Origin: Hygrophila difformis
Taxonomy: Eukaryota; Streptophyta; Magnoliopsida; Lamiales; Acanthaceae
Direction of reading: 5' to 3'
DNA: 64,000 nt
Assembly: GCA_030278955.1 (NCBI GenBank)
Contig: JAOANR010000002.1
Coordinates: 11,583,982 to 11,647,981, forward strand
This document shows, piece by piece, positions 1 through 11,189 of the stretch; within the stretch, counting starts at the first letter, position 1; the number at the start of each line of letters is the position of its first letter. The translations under genes and the position numbers were made by a program. The notes under the pieces were generated by a model, which was not told the DNA's origin, searched no databases, and worked only from the letters and a program-made list of their open reading frames with translations.

Positions 1-725
1 CATTGAAATCCTTGCCATTTTCCATCGCCCAAAATCATGATCAAAGGCAACACCCAAAAGTTTGTAACTGCTCATAAATAGGGTTAATAGTCAATTTAGG
101 CCATAACAAGTAGTCACTTCCACTTTCGAGCCACAACATATTTGAGTTATGATTTTAGGCCATAACAAACCACCTTTGTTCAATTTTTGGCCATACAGAC
201 TTTTTAAAATAATAGTTGACCCCACCTACTTTTCTTTATTATATTTTGACTCCGCAGTTGACTTACCAATTTTTGTCCTTTTACACTTTGACCCCAGACT
301 TTAGATTTTTCATTAGATTTAATCCAATGACCGCCCATTCTGCTTCCGATAATTAAATTGAGCACTAAACTTCATACCTTGGCTTTGACCGCCTTACTAC
401 CGGGTTTCCTAAGCTCCGGGATTTTACGGACTTCCTCCAACCACGCAGCCGCCACTGATGGTTCACCGATTCTTGGCTCCTTCAGCAACAAACAACACAG
501 TCATATTTTGTTTCCTACCTTTTGATGTATCAAGATATGAGTAAAGGGTTTTAACTACATTATCGGGATATTTGGGATATTTGGAAACCCGGATTTTACT
601 GAAGAAATATTAAAAATATTATTCAAACATAATTTCCCCTAATGGAGAAGACTGACACTTAGTTCCTCATGGAGTATACAAGACTCTTGGGGAAATACCC
701 CATACTTTTACAGACTCGAAAGGAA
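1..725. other. Left flank of the giant element, no gene seen
   Basis: I see no convincing coding region. The stretch is AT-rich, with a loosely repeated phrase around 95-200 (variants of TTTAGGCCATAACAA). It is the pre-insertion target of the large element, because its last five bases (ATATG) are repeated right after that element at 41169. The matching right flank is an endogenous pararetrovirus promoter region on the minus strand, so part of this segment may be the leader of the same viral fragment. I could not confirm that from coding content. Confidence 0.5.
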
Positions 726-730
726 ATATG
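726..730. repeat. Target site duplication ATATG, left copy
   Basis: ATATG directly precedes the LTR start TGATGACAG and recurs at 41169-41173 immediately after the 3' LTR end CTTCA. Five bases is the usual duplication length for Ty3/gypsy integration. It shows that everything from 731 to 41168 entered, or was later inserted inside, one retrotransposon unit. Confidence 0.93.
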
Positions 731-1226
731 TGATGACAGCCTTTTGTGACTGTCATTTGCGTCCAATTTAGTGTCTTAATGATGATCTTTTGCTCTTAAT
801 TCCATTGATTTTTGATGAATAATCATAAAGGATTAGAAAAAATGGAAGAAGAATTAAGATTGCACAGAAGTTGGAAATACATGGAAAATGGCTTGAAATT
901 CTGAGTTTTCTTTGTAAGACTCGCACGCGGTGTTTCCATTGAACTGATCCACGTTTTGTCATGCAGAAGGAAGTCAAGCTGGAAAACAGCAGGAAGTGGA
1001 AAGGACATAGCGAGGAAAGAAAAGGAATGGTGCGAGGGCTTGTTTCCGAAATCAGGAAAAGATTTAAGGAAAATGTGCAGATGCTGAAGTCCACGCGATG
1101 ATTGTTTGACATCGCGAGGAAAGGAAGTCTGTGCAAGACAGAAGTTTTATCCGTCATGGCGAGAAGCAGATTCCTTGGAGAAACTGTGAGACCTCGCCTC
1201 GTCAAGAAAGATGATTACATTTCTGA

Positions 1227-1259
1227 CTCTCGCTTTGAAGGAACTGGACAAAGCGAGAG
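1227..1259. promoter_or_regulatory. Inverted repeat CTCTCGCTTTG / CAAAGCGAGAG in LTR U3
   Basis: Two 11-nt perfect arms, 1227-1237 and 1249-1259, are separated by 11 nt and lie about 60-90 bp upstream of the LTR TATA box. The right LTR carries the same dyad at 38331-38363. The same core occurs as inverted repeats upstream of the first F-box gene (25704-25734 and 25764-25796). That makes a sequence-specific binding site shared by the two promoters a reasonable inference. Confidence 0.6.
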
Positions 1260-1318
1260 GAGAGCTATTCTGATGCGAGCGGTTATCATCCAAGGCAGAA
1301 GCAGTTACAACACCCATC

Positions 1319-1326
1319 TATAAATA
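1319..1326 (+). promoter_or_regulatory. LTR TATA box
   Basis: TATAAATA is followed by a GGGGAATCAGCTCAGCAG leader. Position and context fit the RNA polymerase II promoter of the LTR, with a start site expected near 1350. The 3' LTR has the same box at 38423-38430 and could drive transcription outward to the right, into the pararetroviral remnant in antisense orientation. Confidence 0.7.
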
Positions 1327-4056
1327 AGACCCTTGGGGAATCAGCTCAGCAGGCGGGAGATTGAAGAGAATAGCTCGATTTTACTCTCCAGTCCACTTTT
1401 TAGAATTTAGTAGGTAGGTTAGGATTTAATTTTCTCTGCAATTTACTTTGATGTTCTTCAGATTTGTAATTGGTTTTCGTAGAACTGTAATTCAACTTCG
1501 CAGTAGATTTCTTTAAGATTAGTTGTTAGATTAGCTAGAGGATACCCTGGGAGGAGAGTTGCTTTCGGATCGCTTGTTCATCCATCATGACGATCATCAT
1601 CTAAACTCCGACTCGTTCGCTCATCTTCGCATTATTCTGATAGCAAACAGATTTCCAGGTGTATTCATTTTTAATTCTTTGTTATTCGAGATACAAGAAG
1701 AATGATCGGTTATCAGATTGTGAATTTCTTATCTTTCTGGTTTCTATTTCCATTTCGTAATTCTGTTTCAGCAGAGTATAAACCTCAATTTCATCATTCA
1801 ATCTGAATTTTGCATCATATCTTTAATTCGATTTTCGAAGATCATAACACTTCCACATTTTTAATGCGCAAATTGTTCGTTCCAATTACGTAAGAAATTT
1901 GGATATTGTAACCGAGTTAGGTATGATCTGGCGGAATTATGAATTTACTCGATTTTCTGTCAATGTTATGTTTATAGATGAGAATCATAAGGTTTAATGT
2001 TCAGAACTCTAAAAGGTTCCTAGAGACCCATGCAGTGTTAATCATCGCTTGATAATCTTTGAGAATCAATAGCTTTGAGTTCATGAACTTGGATGCAAAA
2101 GATTCTATGTTCATAATTTTCTAAACAGAAATTCCAGAAGGTAGTTATGGCAGTTATAAATTCTGATCATTTACTTCGAATAAGGATATCCCCTCGCTTC
2201 ATCCTAAAAGATGACGCGAGGAAATATCCAGATAGATCTATTATGACAAAGGCTATCCAAATACTCACGCGATGTCAATCTGACAAAGCGAGAGGATCAA
2301 TCTATAACAGCAATAGACTTGATATCCATTTTATAGGGTATCAATCATTCACTTTTACTCCTTATACATATATAACCCCTATCTATAAGTAGGAATTGAG
2401 TACCTCGCCGCATTCTTACAGAAACTATCGCGAGGCATTCAATTCTTTGTATAAACAAAATCTGGGGAACATTCTTTGAATATTAGCTCCCTCCACGCTG
2501 TACAGACATAGCGTGCGGAAAATTGGAATGTTCATAGTTTGAAACCCAAAATAGTTACTGCGAGCTATTTTGGACACTTATTTTGCAGAGTTATTTCTCA
2601 AATTCTTTTTCTTGGGAAAGTTATTTCCTAATTCTGTCTAGTTTCCAATGTATATTTTGGAAGCATCCTTGCATTTTGATTAAGAGGATTCAGAACCCTC
2701 AACGTCTCTTTATACATATAATACTACATATACATATAATATTTTGGGATATTTCCCAGTATATGATGAGTAATCTTACTTCATGATTACAAATTTACAA
2801 TTCATATGTGCAACACGTATTACTATTTTACACTGGTACGTTGAGAGAGATGATGATATAGGTTTTCTCAATCATTATCTACTCAGGACTAATAAAGAAC
2901 AAACTTGTTCTTCAGTTGGGCATTTAGTACCTGTCGTTTAAAAGGGAAAGATGTTTCAAGAACCATCTTTTGTCCTAAAAATTAGTAGAATATCAGGAAG
3001 ATTAATTTCCGGGGTTCATGGTATTATAGTTATCACTATATGCTATGAGTAGGAGATTAAACATTTCTCTTCAGTCTACTAATCCTGAGTCAAATCACGG
3101 ATATTTGGAACTGTTTACAGAGATTTCTTGAGCTAAATCAGTTATACAAATCTGAGTAGTCTGGATAAGTCAAGGAAGTTGAATAGCAATTTCATCTTGA
3201 TATACTTACAAGACTATTATTCCTTATGAATACTTGCAGGAATTACTCTGAAGAAATGAGTCTTATGAAAACATTGGATGATAGATTTAAATATTAGCTT
3301 TTTCATTTTTTTGTAGAGGACATCCAATACAGGATCATAAGATCAGTTTGATCAGGGTAATAAAAAGAACAACTTCAAGTTCAGACGAATATAGTATGAT
3401 TTAGAAGTGACCTCGAGTTGTCAAAGGCTTAATCTGAGTCTGAAAGGAAAAGATTAAGTGACAATTCTGAAAGCTTTTATCACAGAAGGAGTCTGACAGA
3501 TGATGATAGTATTCCATGATTTCAGAGCTTAGAATGTCATGACATTGAATCATAAGTACCTATCTTGGGAAGTGATTGAAGACATGAAGAATTGATTAAG
3601 TTGTGTAAAGGATTTGTCTATCTCAATGAACTTTCATTATGTTTTAGCCAATGAAGTATGATAATCTCAGCATATTCTTATTTCATTTTTCATTTGATTT
3701 GGTCTGTAACATCTTAAACACGTGAATAAGACCATAATGTTCTACATCATTTTAATTATTTTCTTTACTACATTTACAGCTTTAAGCATTTACATTTCAG
3801 TAGTATTCTTTAGTAATCATCATTACAACATTCTTAAATCAAGAATAAAGACAGATTCTAAAGCCAATAATTCTATTAAAACACTTTTATCGTGTAACTC
3901 TCTTTTGAACGATCCCGACAATTAAAATAAATATTGCAGCTTGATACCGTGCGCTTTCGGTAGGAAAAACTAGGCAGGCTTTTTAACAGCCCTATAGGAA
4001 TTATAGTGTAAAGGCTGTCGGGGGGCATTGCATCGGGGTTTTACCTCAAAGCTTCA

Positions 4057-4074
4057 TGGCGCCGTTGCCGGGGA
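4057..4074 (+). other. Primer binding site, tRNA-Asp
   Basis: TGGCGCCGTTGCCGGGGA directly follows the LTR end. It is the exact complement of the last 18 nt of plant tRNA-Asp including CCA. tRNA-Asp priming is characteristic of Athila-type elements. Between here and the first gag ATG (4197) lie about 120 bp of AT-rich leader. That leader ends in a pyrimidine-rich TTTCATTTTGTTCACAG, which would also serve as a 3' splice site. Confidence 0.92.
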
Positions 4075-4196
4075 GGGTGTAGCGTTATGAATTTTAGAAC
4101 TGTAGATATTCTTGGTTTAATTGTAATTATTTACTTTTTATTATAACGAATTCACAAAATTCTTTCATTTTGTTCACAGAGAAGCCTCAACAGTTT

Positions 4197-6818
4197 ATGA
4201 GCGAGAGAAAAACTCGATCTTCAAGACCACCTTTGCTTCCTTTTAATTGTGAACTTGAGAGAACAGCAAGGCTGATCAGAGCAAGTGCAAGAAGGAGACA
4301 GAGAGATCTTGCAGAAGGAAATCTTTCAACCATAACAAGGATGGCTAACAATGGACAGAATGACGGACCTGGGAATTTGCCAAATGGACAACCAGATAAT
4401 CAGCAAAACATTCCACTTCGAGGACCTTTTCAAGCACCACAAAGAGCTGCTGCACCACAATTTATTCATCAACACTATTTTCCACCAAATTTTGCTAATC
4501 CTGTTCCGAACCCTCAAGAAGAGCAATATCAACCATGGCAACCTAATGTCGATCAATATTTGGCTGGGACAGATGAGGAGGTTGATATACCACCTGGTAT
4601 ATTGAACCTAGCATCTTCTAGAGCTTTTTATGGAATGAGTGCTGAAGATCCACATTTACATCTCAAGAAGTTTGTTGAACTAAGTAAGACAGTAAAGAAA
4701 GGAAGAGCTTCAAGGGAAACCATTCAATTGGCTATGTTTCCATTCTCTTTGGATGGCTCCGCTAAAGAATGGTATGATTCATTAAATGCTCAACAGAAGG
4801 CTACATGGCCAGAATTAGTCAGGAATTTCCTACTTAAGTATTTTCCTGAAAGCAAGGTTGACGAATGGGTAGACAAGATCTCTAGTTTCAAGATGAGAAA
4901 AGGGGAATCTCTTAAGGATGCCCGGGACAGATTCTTTGACATGCTCAAGAGATGTCCACAACATGGTATAACTGAAAGAAGGCTATTGAAAATTTTCTTC
5001 ACCGGACTCACTCACACTTGGCAGATGATGATCAATGCCACTCGAGGGGAACAATTGCTTCAAATGCCACTTGATAGAGCGTGGTCAACAATAGATACTA
5101 TGACAGCTAGCAGGGCAGTCCTCCAGGACGATGATCCACCATCTCCTACCAGAAAAAGTCTTGTCATCCATACAGATAAAAATGAAGAGAAATTTGCAGC
5201 ACTCACCAAGCAGATTGCTGATCTACAGTTGGCTCAGCAAGCAAATCAACAGGCTCAGCATCAACAACAGCAGCAACCAGTAATGATCCTTCAACCTACT
5301 CCAATGGAACCTGTGTATCAGTGCGGAATTTGCTCAGGGCCACATCACAATGATCAGTGTCCACAAATTCAGGAAGCCCCAAAGCAAGATGAGAGCTGCA
5401 ACTACACCGGCTTCCAGAACAAACACCCGAATCTGAGCTATGGTAATACTCAGAACGCACAAAATGCACATCTTCTGAATCCACAACAACCAAATCAGCA
5501 GCAGTTTCGTCCTCCACAACCATTTTATCCACAACAACAGATGTACCCACAGAGACCTTTCCAACAGGTGAACCAACAGAATAGGCCGTTTGGACAGTTT
5601 GCACCAGTCCCGGTGAACTTTCCACAACAACCTTATCCTGTTGCTCAAGATAATACTTACTCTTTAAATGTGGAAAATGCTCTGAAGGAGTTCATTGTTA
5701 AGCAGACAGAGACGAATAACCAACTGCAGGCTTCAATTAAGAATGTTGAGAATTCAGTAACAGAGATGGCCAAATTACTACAGCAGAGAGAAAAAGGAAA
5801 ATTACCAAGTTCTTCTGAAACAAATCCACAATGTAAGGCAGTTACATTGAGGGGAGGAAAAGAGGTTGTTGATCCTGAATTTGAAAAGAAAAGAGATAGG
5901 TTGCTGCAGCAGAAAAAGTTCAAGGATGTTCAAACAATGGAAGAAGATGATCACCCTGAACAGAGACAGACACTTGAGGATAAGGGTTTGGAAAAGAATG
6001 TCTCAGGATATTTTTTTCCTAAGGAAAAAGAGGGAGGTAATGATAATCCTAACTCTACAGGTAACAAAAAGGATTCACTGGATGAACACATGCCCAGGAT
6101 ACCATATCCTGGGAGACTCAAAAATGATCTTCAAGAAATTAAATTTAAGAAATTTCTTGAAAAGATTAAGGCCATTGAAATATCAATCCCTTTGGTTGAA
6201 TTAATTGCAGAAATGCCCACTTACGCTAAGTTTCTGAAAGAATTAATTTCAGGGAAAAGAAGTGCAGGAGAGCAGCACATGGTGGTCTTAAATCAAAATT
6301 GTAGCTTGGTTCTTCAGCAAAGGATTCCTCCAAAGCTGGAAGATCCAGGGAGTTTCACTTTACCTCTAATTATCAACTGTAAAGAAGCTGGGCGAGGACT
6401 CTGTGACTTAGGAAGCAGCATCAATGTAATGCCACTGGCTATGGCGAGACGCTTGGATTTGGGAAAGATGAGGCCAGTCAATATGACCCTCTTCTTTGCT
6501 GATCAATCGAGCACCAGACCAGAAGGGATCATTGAAGATGTTATAGTAAAGACAGGAGGCCTCTGTTTTCCAGCTGACTTTGTCATTCTTGATATCGACA
6601 AAAATGTCAGAATTCCTATCATATTAGGGAGGCCTTTTCTGGTGACTGCGGGAGCCATGATTGACGCAAAGAATGGCATAGTGAAGCTTCATGTTGATAA
6701 CCAGGAGGTCACTTTTGGCATGATGAAGATGTCAACATATCCTTTTAACGCTTTTGAAACCAATGTAGCGGGGAAGGAATTAGAAGATAGTACTGAAACT
6801 TTTGACAAATTTCATTAA
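4197..6818 (+). CDS. gag: Gag-protease, 5' part of an interrupted gag-pol
   Basis: This is the structural capsid protein and aspartic protease of the retrotransposon. I chose ATG 4197; the open frame extends nine codons upstream to a TTG. From that start there is a basic N-terminus, a retrotransposon Gag domain at about residues 150-300 (LHLKKF, FPFSLDGSAKEWY, FFTGLTHTW), and a Gln/Pro-rich segment at about 345-480. Inside the latter is a knuckle CGICSGPHHNDQC near 374-388, of the CX2CX3HX4C type usual in Athila. The protease has DLGSS near 737 and ILGRPFL near 812. The reverse-oriented element enters after base 6793, so the last eight codons and the stop come from its LTR. The reading frame of the duplicated target AGTAC leads directly into the ATG at 22122, so gag and pol were originally one ORF. 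Confidence 0.9.
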   Translation: MSERKTRSSRPPLLPFNCELERTARLIRASARRRQRDLAEGNLSTITRMANNGQNDGPGNLPNGQPDNQQNIPLRGPFQAPQRAAAPQFIHQHYFPPNFANPVPNPQEEQYQPWQPNVDQYLAGTDEEVDIPPGILNLASSRAFYGMSAEDPHLHLKKFVELSKTVKKGRASRETIQLAMFPFSLDGSAKEWYDSLNAQQKATWPELVRNFLLKYFPESKVDEWVDKISSFKMRKGESLKDARDRFFDMLKRCPQHGITERRLLKIFFTGLTHTWQMMINATRGEQLLQMPLDRAWSTIDTMTASRAVLQDDDPPSPTRKSLVIHTDKNEEKFAALTKQIADLQLAQQANQQAQHQQQQQPVMILQPTPMEPVYQCGICSGPHHNDQCPQIQEAPKQDESCNYTGFQNKHPNLSYGNTQNAQNAHLLNPQQPNQQQFRPPQPFYPQQQMYPQRPFQQVNQQNRPFGQFAPVPVNFPQQPYPVAQDNTYSLNVENALKEFIVKQTETNNQLQASIKNVENSVTEMAKLLQQREKGKLPSSSETNPQCKAVTLRGGKEVVDPEFEKKRDRLLQQKKFKDVQTMEEDDHPEQRQTLEDKGLEKNVSGYFFPKEKEGGNDNPNSTGNKKDSLDEHMPRIPYPGRLKNDLQEIKFKKFLEKIKAIEISIPLVELIAEMPTYAKFLKELISGKRSAGEQHMVVLNQNCSLVLQQRIPPKLEDPGSFTLPLIINCKEAGRGLCDLGSSINVMPLAMARRLDLGKMRPVNMTLFFADQSSTRPEGIIEDVIVKTGGLCFPADFVILDIDKNVRIPIILGRPFLVTAGAMIDAKNGIVKLHVDNQEVTFGMMKMSTYPFNAFETNVAGKELEDSTETFDKFH
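6789..6793. repeat. Target site duplication AGTAC of the nested element
   Basis: AGTAC precedes TGAAACTTTT at 6794 and recurs at 22116-22120 after TTATCA. It fixes both borders of the nested element and proves insertion into the gag-pol coding frame. Confidence 0.93.
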
Positions 6819-9531
6819 CACGAGTATTTTTCAATAAAATATATCAGGATTGATTTTATTAAATGAAATGAGTTATGAATCGGTGGAAAGGGTTTAGGGA
6901 TATATTAAGGTTGTTACTCTTTATTACTCATGTGAGGGGCTTTAATTTCAAATGGCAATGTGGTCCTCTCTGCCATGAAACTTCTGACAAATCTCATGAT
7001 ACAACCGGGATAAATTGACCTTCAGCCTGTCACACTGAGGGTCCCCGGTATATGTGCCATGATACTTCTCATGATTTCATGTCATGAGATTCCCTGCCAT
7101 GAAACTTTCGGCAGATTCCCACTACATTAGTATTTTCTGAAAAATCACATTTTTATTTACTCGTGTTAAGAAACTGTGCCCCCGAAAGCGCACGGAGTCA
7201 AAAATTGCAGTAATTTATAGTAAGTACCGGATCGTTCACTGGAGGATGTGCGATGGAAGCAGGGCCCACGCCGTTTACTAAGATTTTCCACTCGGTTACT
7301 CGATTCAAGTTTGAGAGATGACTAACAACTACTTGACATAATTTAAACTAAGCTATGAAAGCAATCAAAATAAAGCAGATAAAATTATTCTACAAAGCGA
7401 ATTAAATTTAATCTAAGAAAGCAATAGAATTATTCTAAGAAAGCAGTTTTAAAATGAGACAGAAGGGACAGGGAGAAAAGAATAAAGATTGGACAAGATT
7501 CAGATGAAACACAGTTAAACTTCCACTTTAATCCACAGATCTTAGCTTGGGGTAATCCTTCAGTTAGCTAATTCTCATGTTCTCTGTACCCTTTTCCCTT
7601 TAACAGACAGGTACTTATAGTAAGAGTTTACATGCTCTTAAGAAAATATAATCTAAGATACCACAGACTCATAACTCCCTTCACAGGCCTTGCAAAGTTA
7701 TATTATTCATCTGTGGTGGACAAGCATCACCTGACAAATCATTTATTGAAGTGTCAAGTACCGTTATCATTCCCCCATGTCACACCCAAAGATTCTAATC
7801 AAGCCCTGAACTATCCCTTAACTCTCAGTCCTAGTAGCAGTTACACAACTCTCAATACAACCGAGTGACCTCTAACGAAAGCATTTAAAAGAAAGCGATA
7901 AAGAAAGCTTTTAAAATCCTATCACTCGGAGGTTTTTGAAAGTTTGACCCTGGTAGTAAAAGAAAGCCCCCAGTCAGAATGACTGGGTGTGGATCAAGAA
8001 TTCCCTAATCTCGGTGAACCGCTCGCAGTGTTCACTTCCCGTCGGGTGGTTATGAGGTACAAACTAATGAAACGAACTAATAAATTAGTTCGTTCCGGAT
8101 GCACTCACTCAGGACTCAAAAATAGGCTTTGGCAGAAGAAGATAGCAGTTGAAAGAATACTCAACCCTACCTTAGAAAATAACCAAGGCCCGAATGTTGT
8201 TCCTCTAGTATTATCTGTCACACCTTATCGGAATCCAAGTGGAATCTGACCCAGTGCAATATTTAATACAAGATTTCCAACAAACAGCAATTTTGGAAAA
8301 TAATGGATTTGAAAATCATTCCCTATCAGGTACTAGACTCTCAATTAAAACACAGATCCTTTCAGTCTAGGTGAGACCTAATCGCTGACTCTGCTTCTAA
8401 TTTCCCAAAATCAACCCCCAGTCGGATGTGAATTAATCATAACTAAAGAATTTATCCCTTACTCAGATCCGGATTTTATAAAGGAATTTTTGTTGGAAAT
8501 TTATTGTGAGACATCTGATTAAAATCAAGACTTCTATGTCCAAGGGAAGGATCCCAAAATAATATTGACCACAATATCTACATAATAATATCATGCATAA
8601 ATTTATAGAGAAGTGTAAAAGTAAATAACCCAAAATATAAGGCGGGTTTAGACAGAAGTTGGAACACAAAGATGAAATAGCCGGAGATGAGAAGAATTTA
8701 TTTGGCTAAAAAGATGACTGAAATAACTGGGGTTATCCGGACTGCAAACATCTGCCATCCAGGTCCCAACTATTCCAGGTGGAACGGTTTTTAGACAGAA
8801 AGGAATTCCAAGTGACGGTGACCACCATCATTCAGCTCCCTTTTGTCTGTGAATGGAAGAAAAACCCACATATTTTCTTGTTGTAATAATTCTCAAATAA
8901 TGTTGGTCGACATCATTTAATAATACTACAACTTGAATTCAGGTTTTGAAATTAAGATAAAGAGAATAAAACTGTATCCGGATAGGAGTCAGCTGAGCAG
9001 CTATTATAATCCCGGATGGACGAACCGCCAAGGCTTCCACCGGCCACTATCCAGACCATGCAAAATAACATCTAATAATTAATATACAGACCACGAGCTA
9101 GTTATCCGTGTGGGAATACCCGCCAACATTAATCTGATATAGTCCTTATTAGCTGTTTCACACAACACGGAAAAGACAAAATAAATAAAAGAAAAATATT
9201 TTTGGGTCATCTTGCATGAGAGACATTGGTTTCTCATGCAAGGATATGGAAATGATTCCATATTCACTCTTCATGTCTAAATAATCACTCATTCCATAAT
9301 TAATTAATTAATTACAGTCCGGATTATACACTTAGATCATTAGAGTTTAATTTTATAGAAAAGTCTTTTAATGGGAAATTGAACAAAGTTCTTTATATCA
9401 AATTAATCATGGGTTGAGATCATTGGATTTCAACCTCAAAATATTAATATAAAGGTTCAATTAATTAATGGAGTGAGATGGAGAATAAAAATTTGGCAAA
9501 AAGGTGCCACTTTGTCGCGGAATAGAGTTTG

Positions 9532-10061
9532 TGTCGCGGAGCGTGGCTCCGCGACAAAGGTTTCGCGACAAAGGGTGGGAAATAAGAGAAGTGGATATTT
9601 TGAAAAATTAGGGTTTGTTTTGTCGCTAAGCAAAAATTTTGTCGCGGAACATGGTTCCGCGACAAAGAGGCATAGCGACAAAGAGGGTTGAAAATTGGTA
9701 AGGACATAATTCCTGGTCGCGGAACAAGGATTTTGTCGCGGTACGTGGTTCCGCGACAAAGGTTCCGCGCCAGAGTCCTCCCAGAATAAAATTACAAGTA
9801 TTTGGGTCCTTGGTCGCTAATCAAGGGTTTTGTCGCGGAACGTGGTTCCGCGACAAGACGTTCCGCGACAAGATTGCTTCGCGACCAAGGGTTTCAAAAT
9901 TAATGGCAAGGCATAATTTTCTGTCTCGGAATAAGATTTTGTCGCGGAACGTGGTTCCGCGACAAGGGTGCTCCGCGACAAAAGCCATGCAGACAAAATG
10001 CAAGAATTTGGTCCTCTGTCGCTAAACAGGGGTTTTGTCGCGGAACGTGGTTCCGTGACAA
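9532..10061. repeat. Phased array of six palindromes TTGTCGCGGAAC-3nt-complement
   Basis: Dyads lie at 9532-9556, 9638-9666, 9732-9760, 9830-9856, 9939-9965 and 10035-10061, a spacing of about 95-108 bp. Each has an 11-13-nt arm (TTGTCGCGGAAC or a one-base variant), a 3-nt centre and the complementary arm. Intervening bases are less conserved and AT-rich, with extra half-sites such as TGTCGCTAA. The arms are rich in CG dinucleotides in AT-rich DNA that should lose them through methylation. The array lies downstream of the TATA box, in the transcribed leader of the minus-strand LTR. Confidence 0.85.
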
Positions 10062-10746
10062 GAGTGTATGGCGACAAAGGGTTTTAAAATATTTTATAAA
10101 AAATTTTGGCAGCATAACGCCTAATATTGCATTGCGGGGGAGTGCGTTGTGATCCGTGGGATCACAACGGGAAAATTACGTTGCAACCCGTGGGGTTACA
10201 ACGTGATGCAATACAATATAGGAAATGCAATTTTTATATAAAAATGCACAAACACTATAATAACATCCCTTTCTAGATTTATTATACTAGGACTAAAAAT
10301 AAAATAAAACAACAACCAAAATAAAAAGAAAAATAACAGCAACTACTAAACTAAAAAGCAAGATAACACACACTGGAACAAAAAGATGAAAAAGATAAAC
10401 TAGGCTAATAAACCTATTAAGGGATAATATCTAATGATTATGCATTTATTAAAATAAGGAAAGCAATAAAACCTAACTACAATACCAAAACATGGTTCAA
10501 AATACACCCATTGATTTAAGTGTTTGAAACCCAAAAGTACAAAAATATAAACTGGAAAAATAAAAAGTGAACACTAGCTACACTAATTTATTACAAAGCA
10601 TAAACTAAACTAAGCTAAGATCTACTACTACATTGCATAAATTAAACTACCCACTCTAACATATTTTTGGAGAGCACAGTGGTGCCTCCAAAACAGTGAA
10701 AATAACTATAGTGTAGCTAGGTTACTGTTCAAGGGGGTGGGATGTT

Positions 10747-10755
10747 ATATTTATA
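10747..10755 (-). promoter_or_regulatory. TATA box of nested LTR (minus strand)
   Basis: On the minus strand this reads TATAAATAT within CCTCTATAAATATAAC. The related LTR at the right end of the window has CCTCTATAAATATGAGG at 60749-60765, so the core promoter is conserved in the family. It puts U3 at 12995 to about 10720 and the long leader at about 10720 to 6794. Confidence 0.65.
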
Positions 10756-11069
10756 GAGGTGGAAAATTAGCCCTAGGCCCATTAGGCCCATCTGGTCGCC
10801 AAACAACTGCTTTGTCGCGGAATAGGGACAAAACACTTTTTGGCTCCAAGATGGCGCCCAGGAGGGGGCGGGTCTTGAGATCCCAGGAGAAAAGACGAAA
10901 CTCCTTAACACTTGCGGGACTTGCGGTCCTGGGACCTCCTGAGTGATTTGGCATGTGGGAATTAATGGCACATGGGAGATCACGTGAGCTGCTGTCTCGG
11001 AGGGACTCTCTGTCGCGGAGAGGCTTTCTCTCCTCTGGGCGCGGAAGGTTGTCTCTGGGCGCGATCCAC

Positions 11070-11184
11070 TTTGTCGCGGAACCATGTTCCGCGACAAACT
11101 TTTGTGGCTTGATTTTCCTCTCACAGTCTCGGAATAATTCTGGGCGCGGAGCACTTTGTCGCGGAGTACACCTTCCGCGACAAA
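11070..11184. repeat. Two U3 copies of the TTGTCGCGG dyad
   Basis: Dyads at 11070-11097 and 11154-11184 have the arms TTTGTCGCGGAA and TTCCGCGACAAA with slightly wider centres. They sit upstream of the minus-strand TATA box, among GGGCGCGGA half-sites. The second LTR has an additional 19-bp half-site segment here (near 20253-20271). Together with the downstream array this places the same motif on both sides of the promoter. Confidence 0.75.
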
Positions 11185-11189
11185 TGTGT

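Larger units (their letters stand above)
731..4056 (+). repeat. 5' LTR of the Athila-like element
   Basis: This matches 37835-41168. Across the pair I found three transitions, all in the last 600 bases, and an 8-bp insertion in the right copy at 40606-40613. The LTR starts TGATGACAG and ends AAGCTTCA. A TATA box at 1319-1326 suggests U3 is about 600 bp and R plus U5 about 2.7 kb. Short dyads based on CTCGC/GCGAG are frequent, for example at 1227-1259, around 1094-1116 and at 2190-2300. The small ORFs inside it are not convincing genes. Confidence 0.95.

Noticed and set aside
768..1205. 145-codon minus-strand ORF in the LTR (also 37872-38309)
   Set aside because: It is antisense to the LTR promoter region, spans the U3 dyads, and has no domain or start context.
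4057..4074. tRNA gene fragment
   Set aside because: Only the 18-nt complement of the tRNA-Asp 3' end is present, at the exact place of a primer binding site.
7632..8249. 78- and 86-codon plus-strand ORFs in the nested LTR (also 16733-17350)
   Set aside because: They are antisense to the element and have no domain. Identity between copies reflects LTR identity only.
9532..10061. Regularly spaced repeats as a CRISPR array
   Set aside because: The repeats are palindromic with variable AT-rich spacers of about 70 bp, lie inside an LTR in plant DNA, and recur in every copy of the LTR. There are no cas genes.
9457..10115. Several 60-100-codon ORFs with repeated peptides such as SRNHVPRQ and VAEPRSATK
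   Set aside because: These are translations of the TTGTCGCGG dyads in different frames. The repetition is in the DNA, not a protein family.
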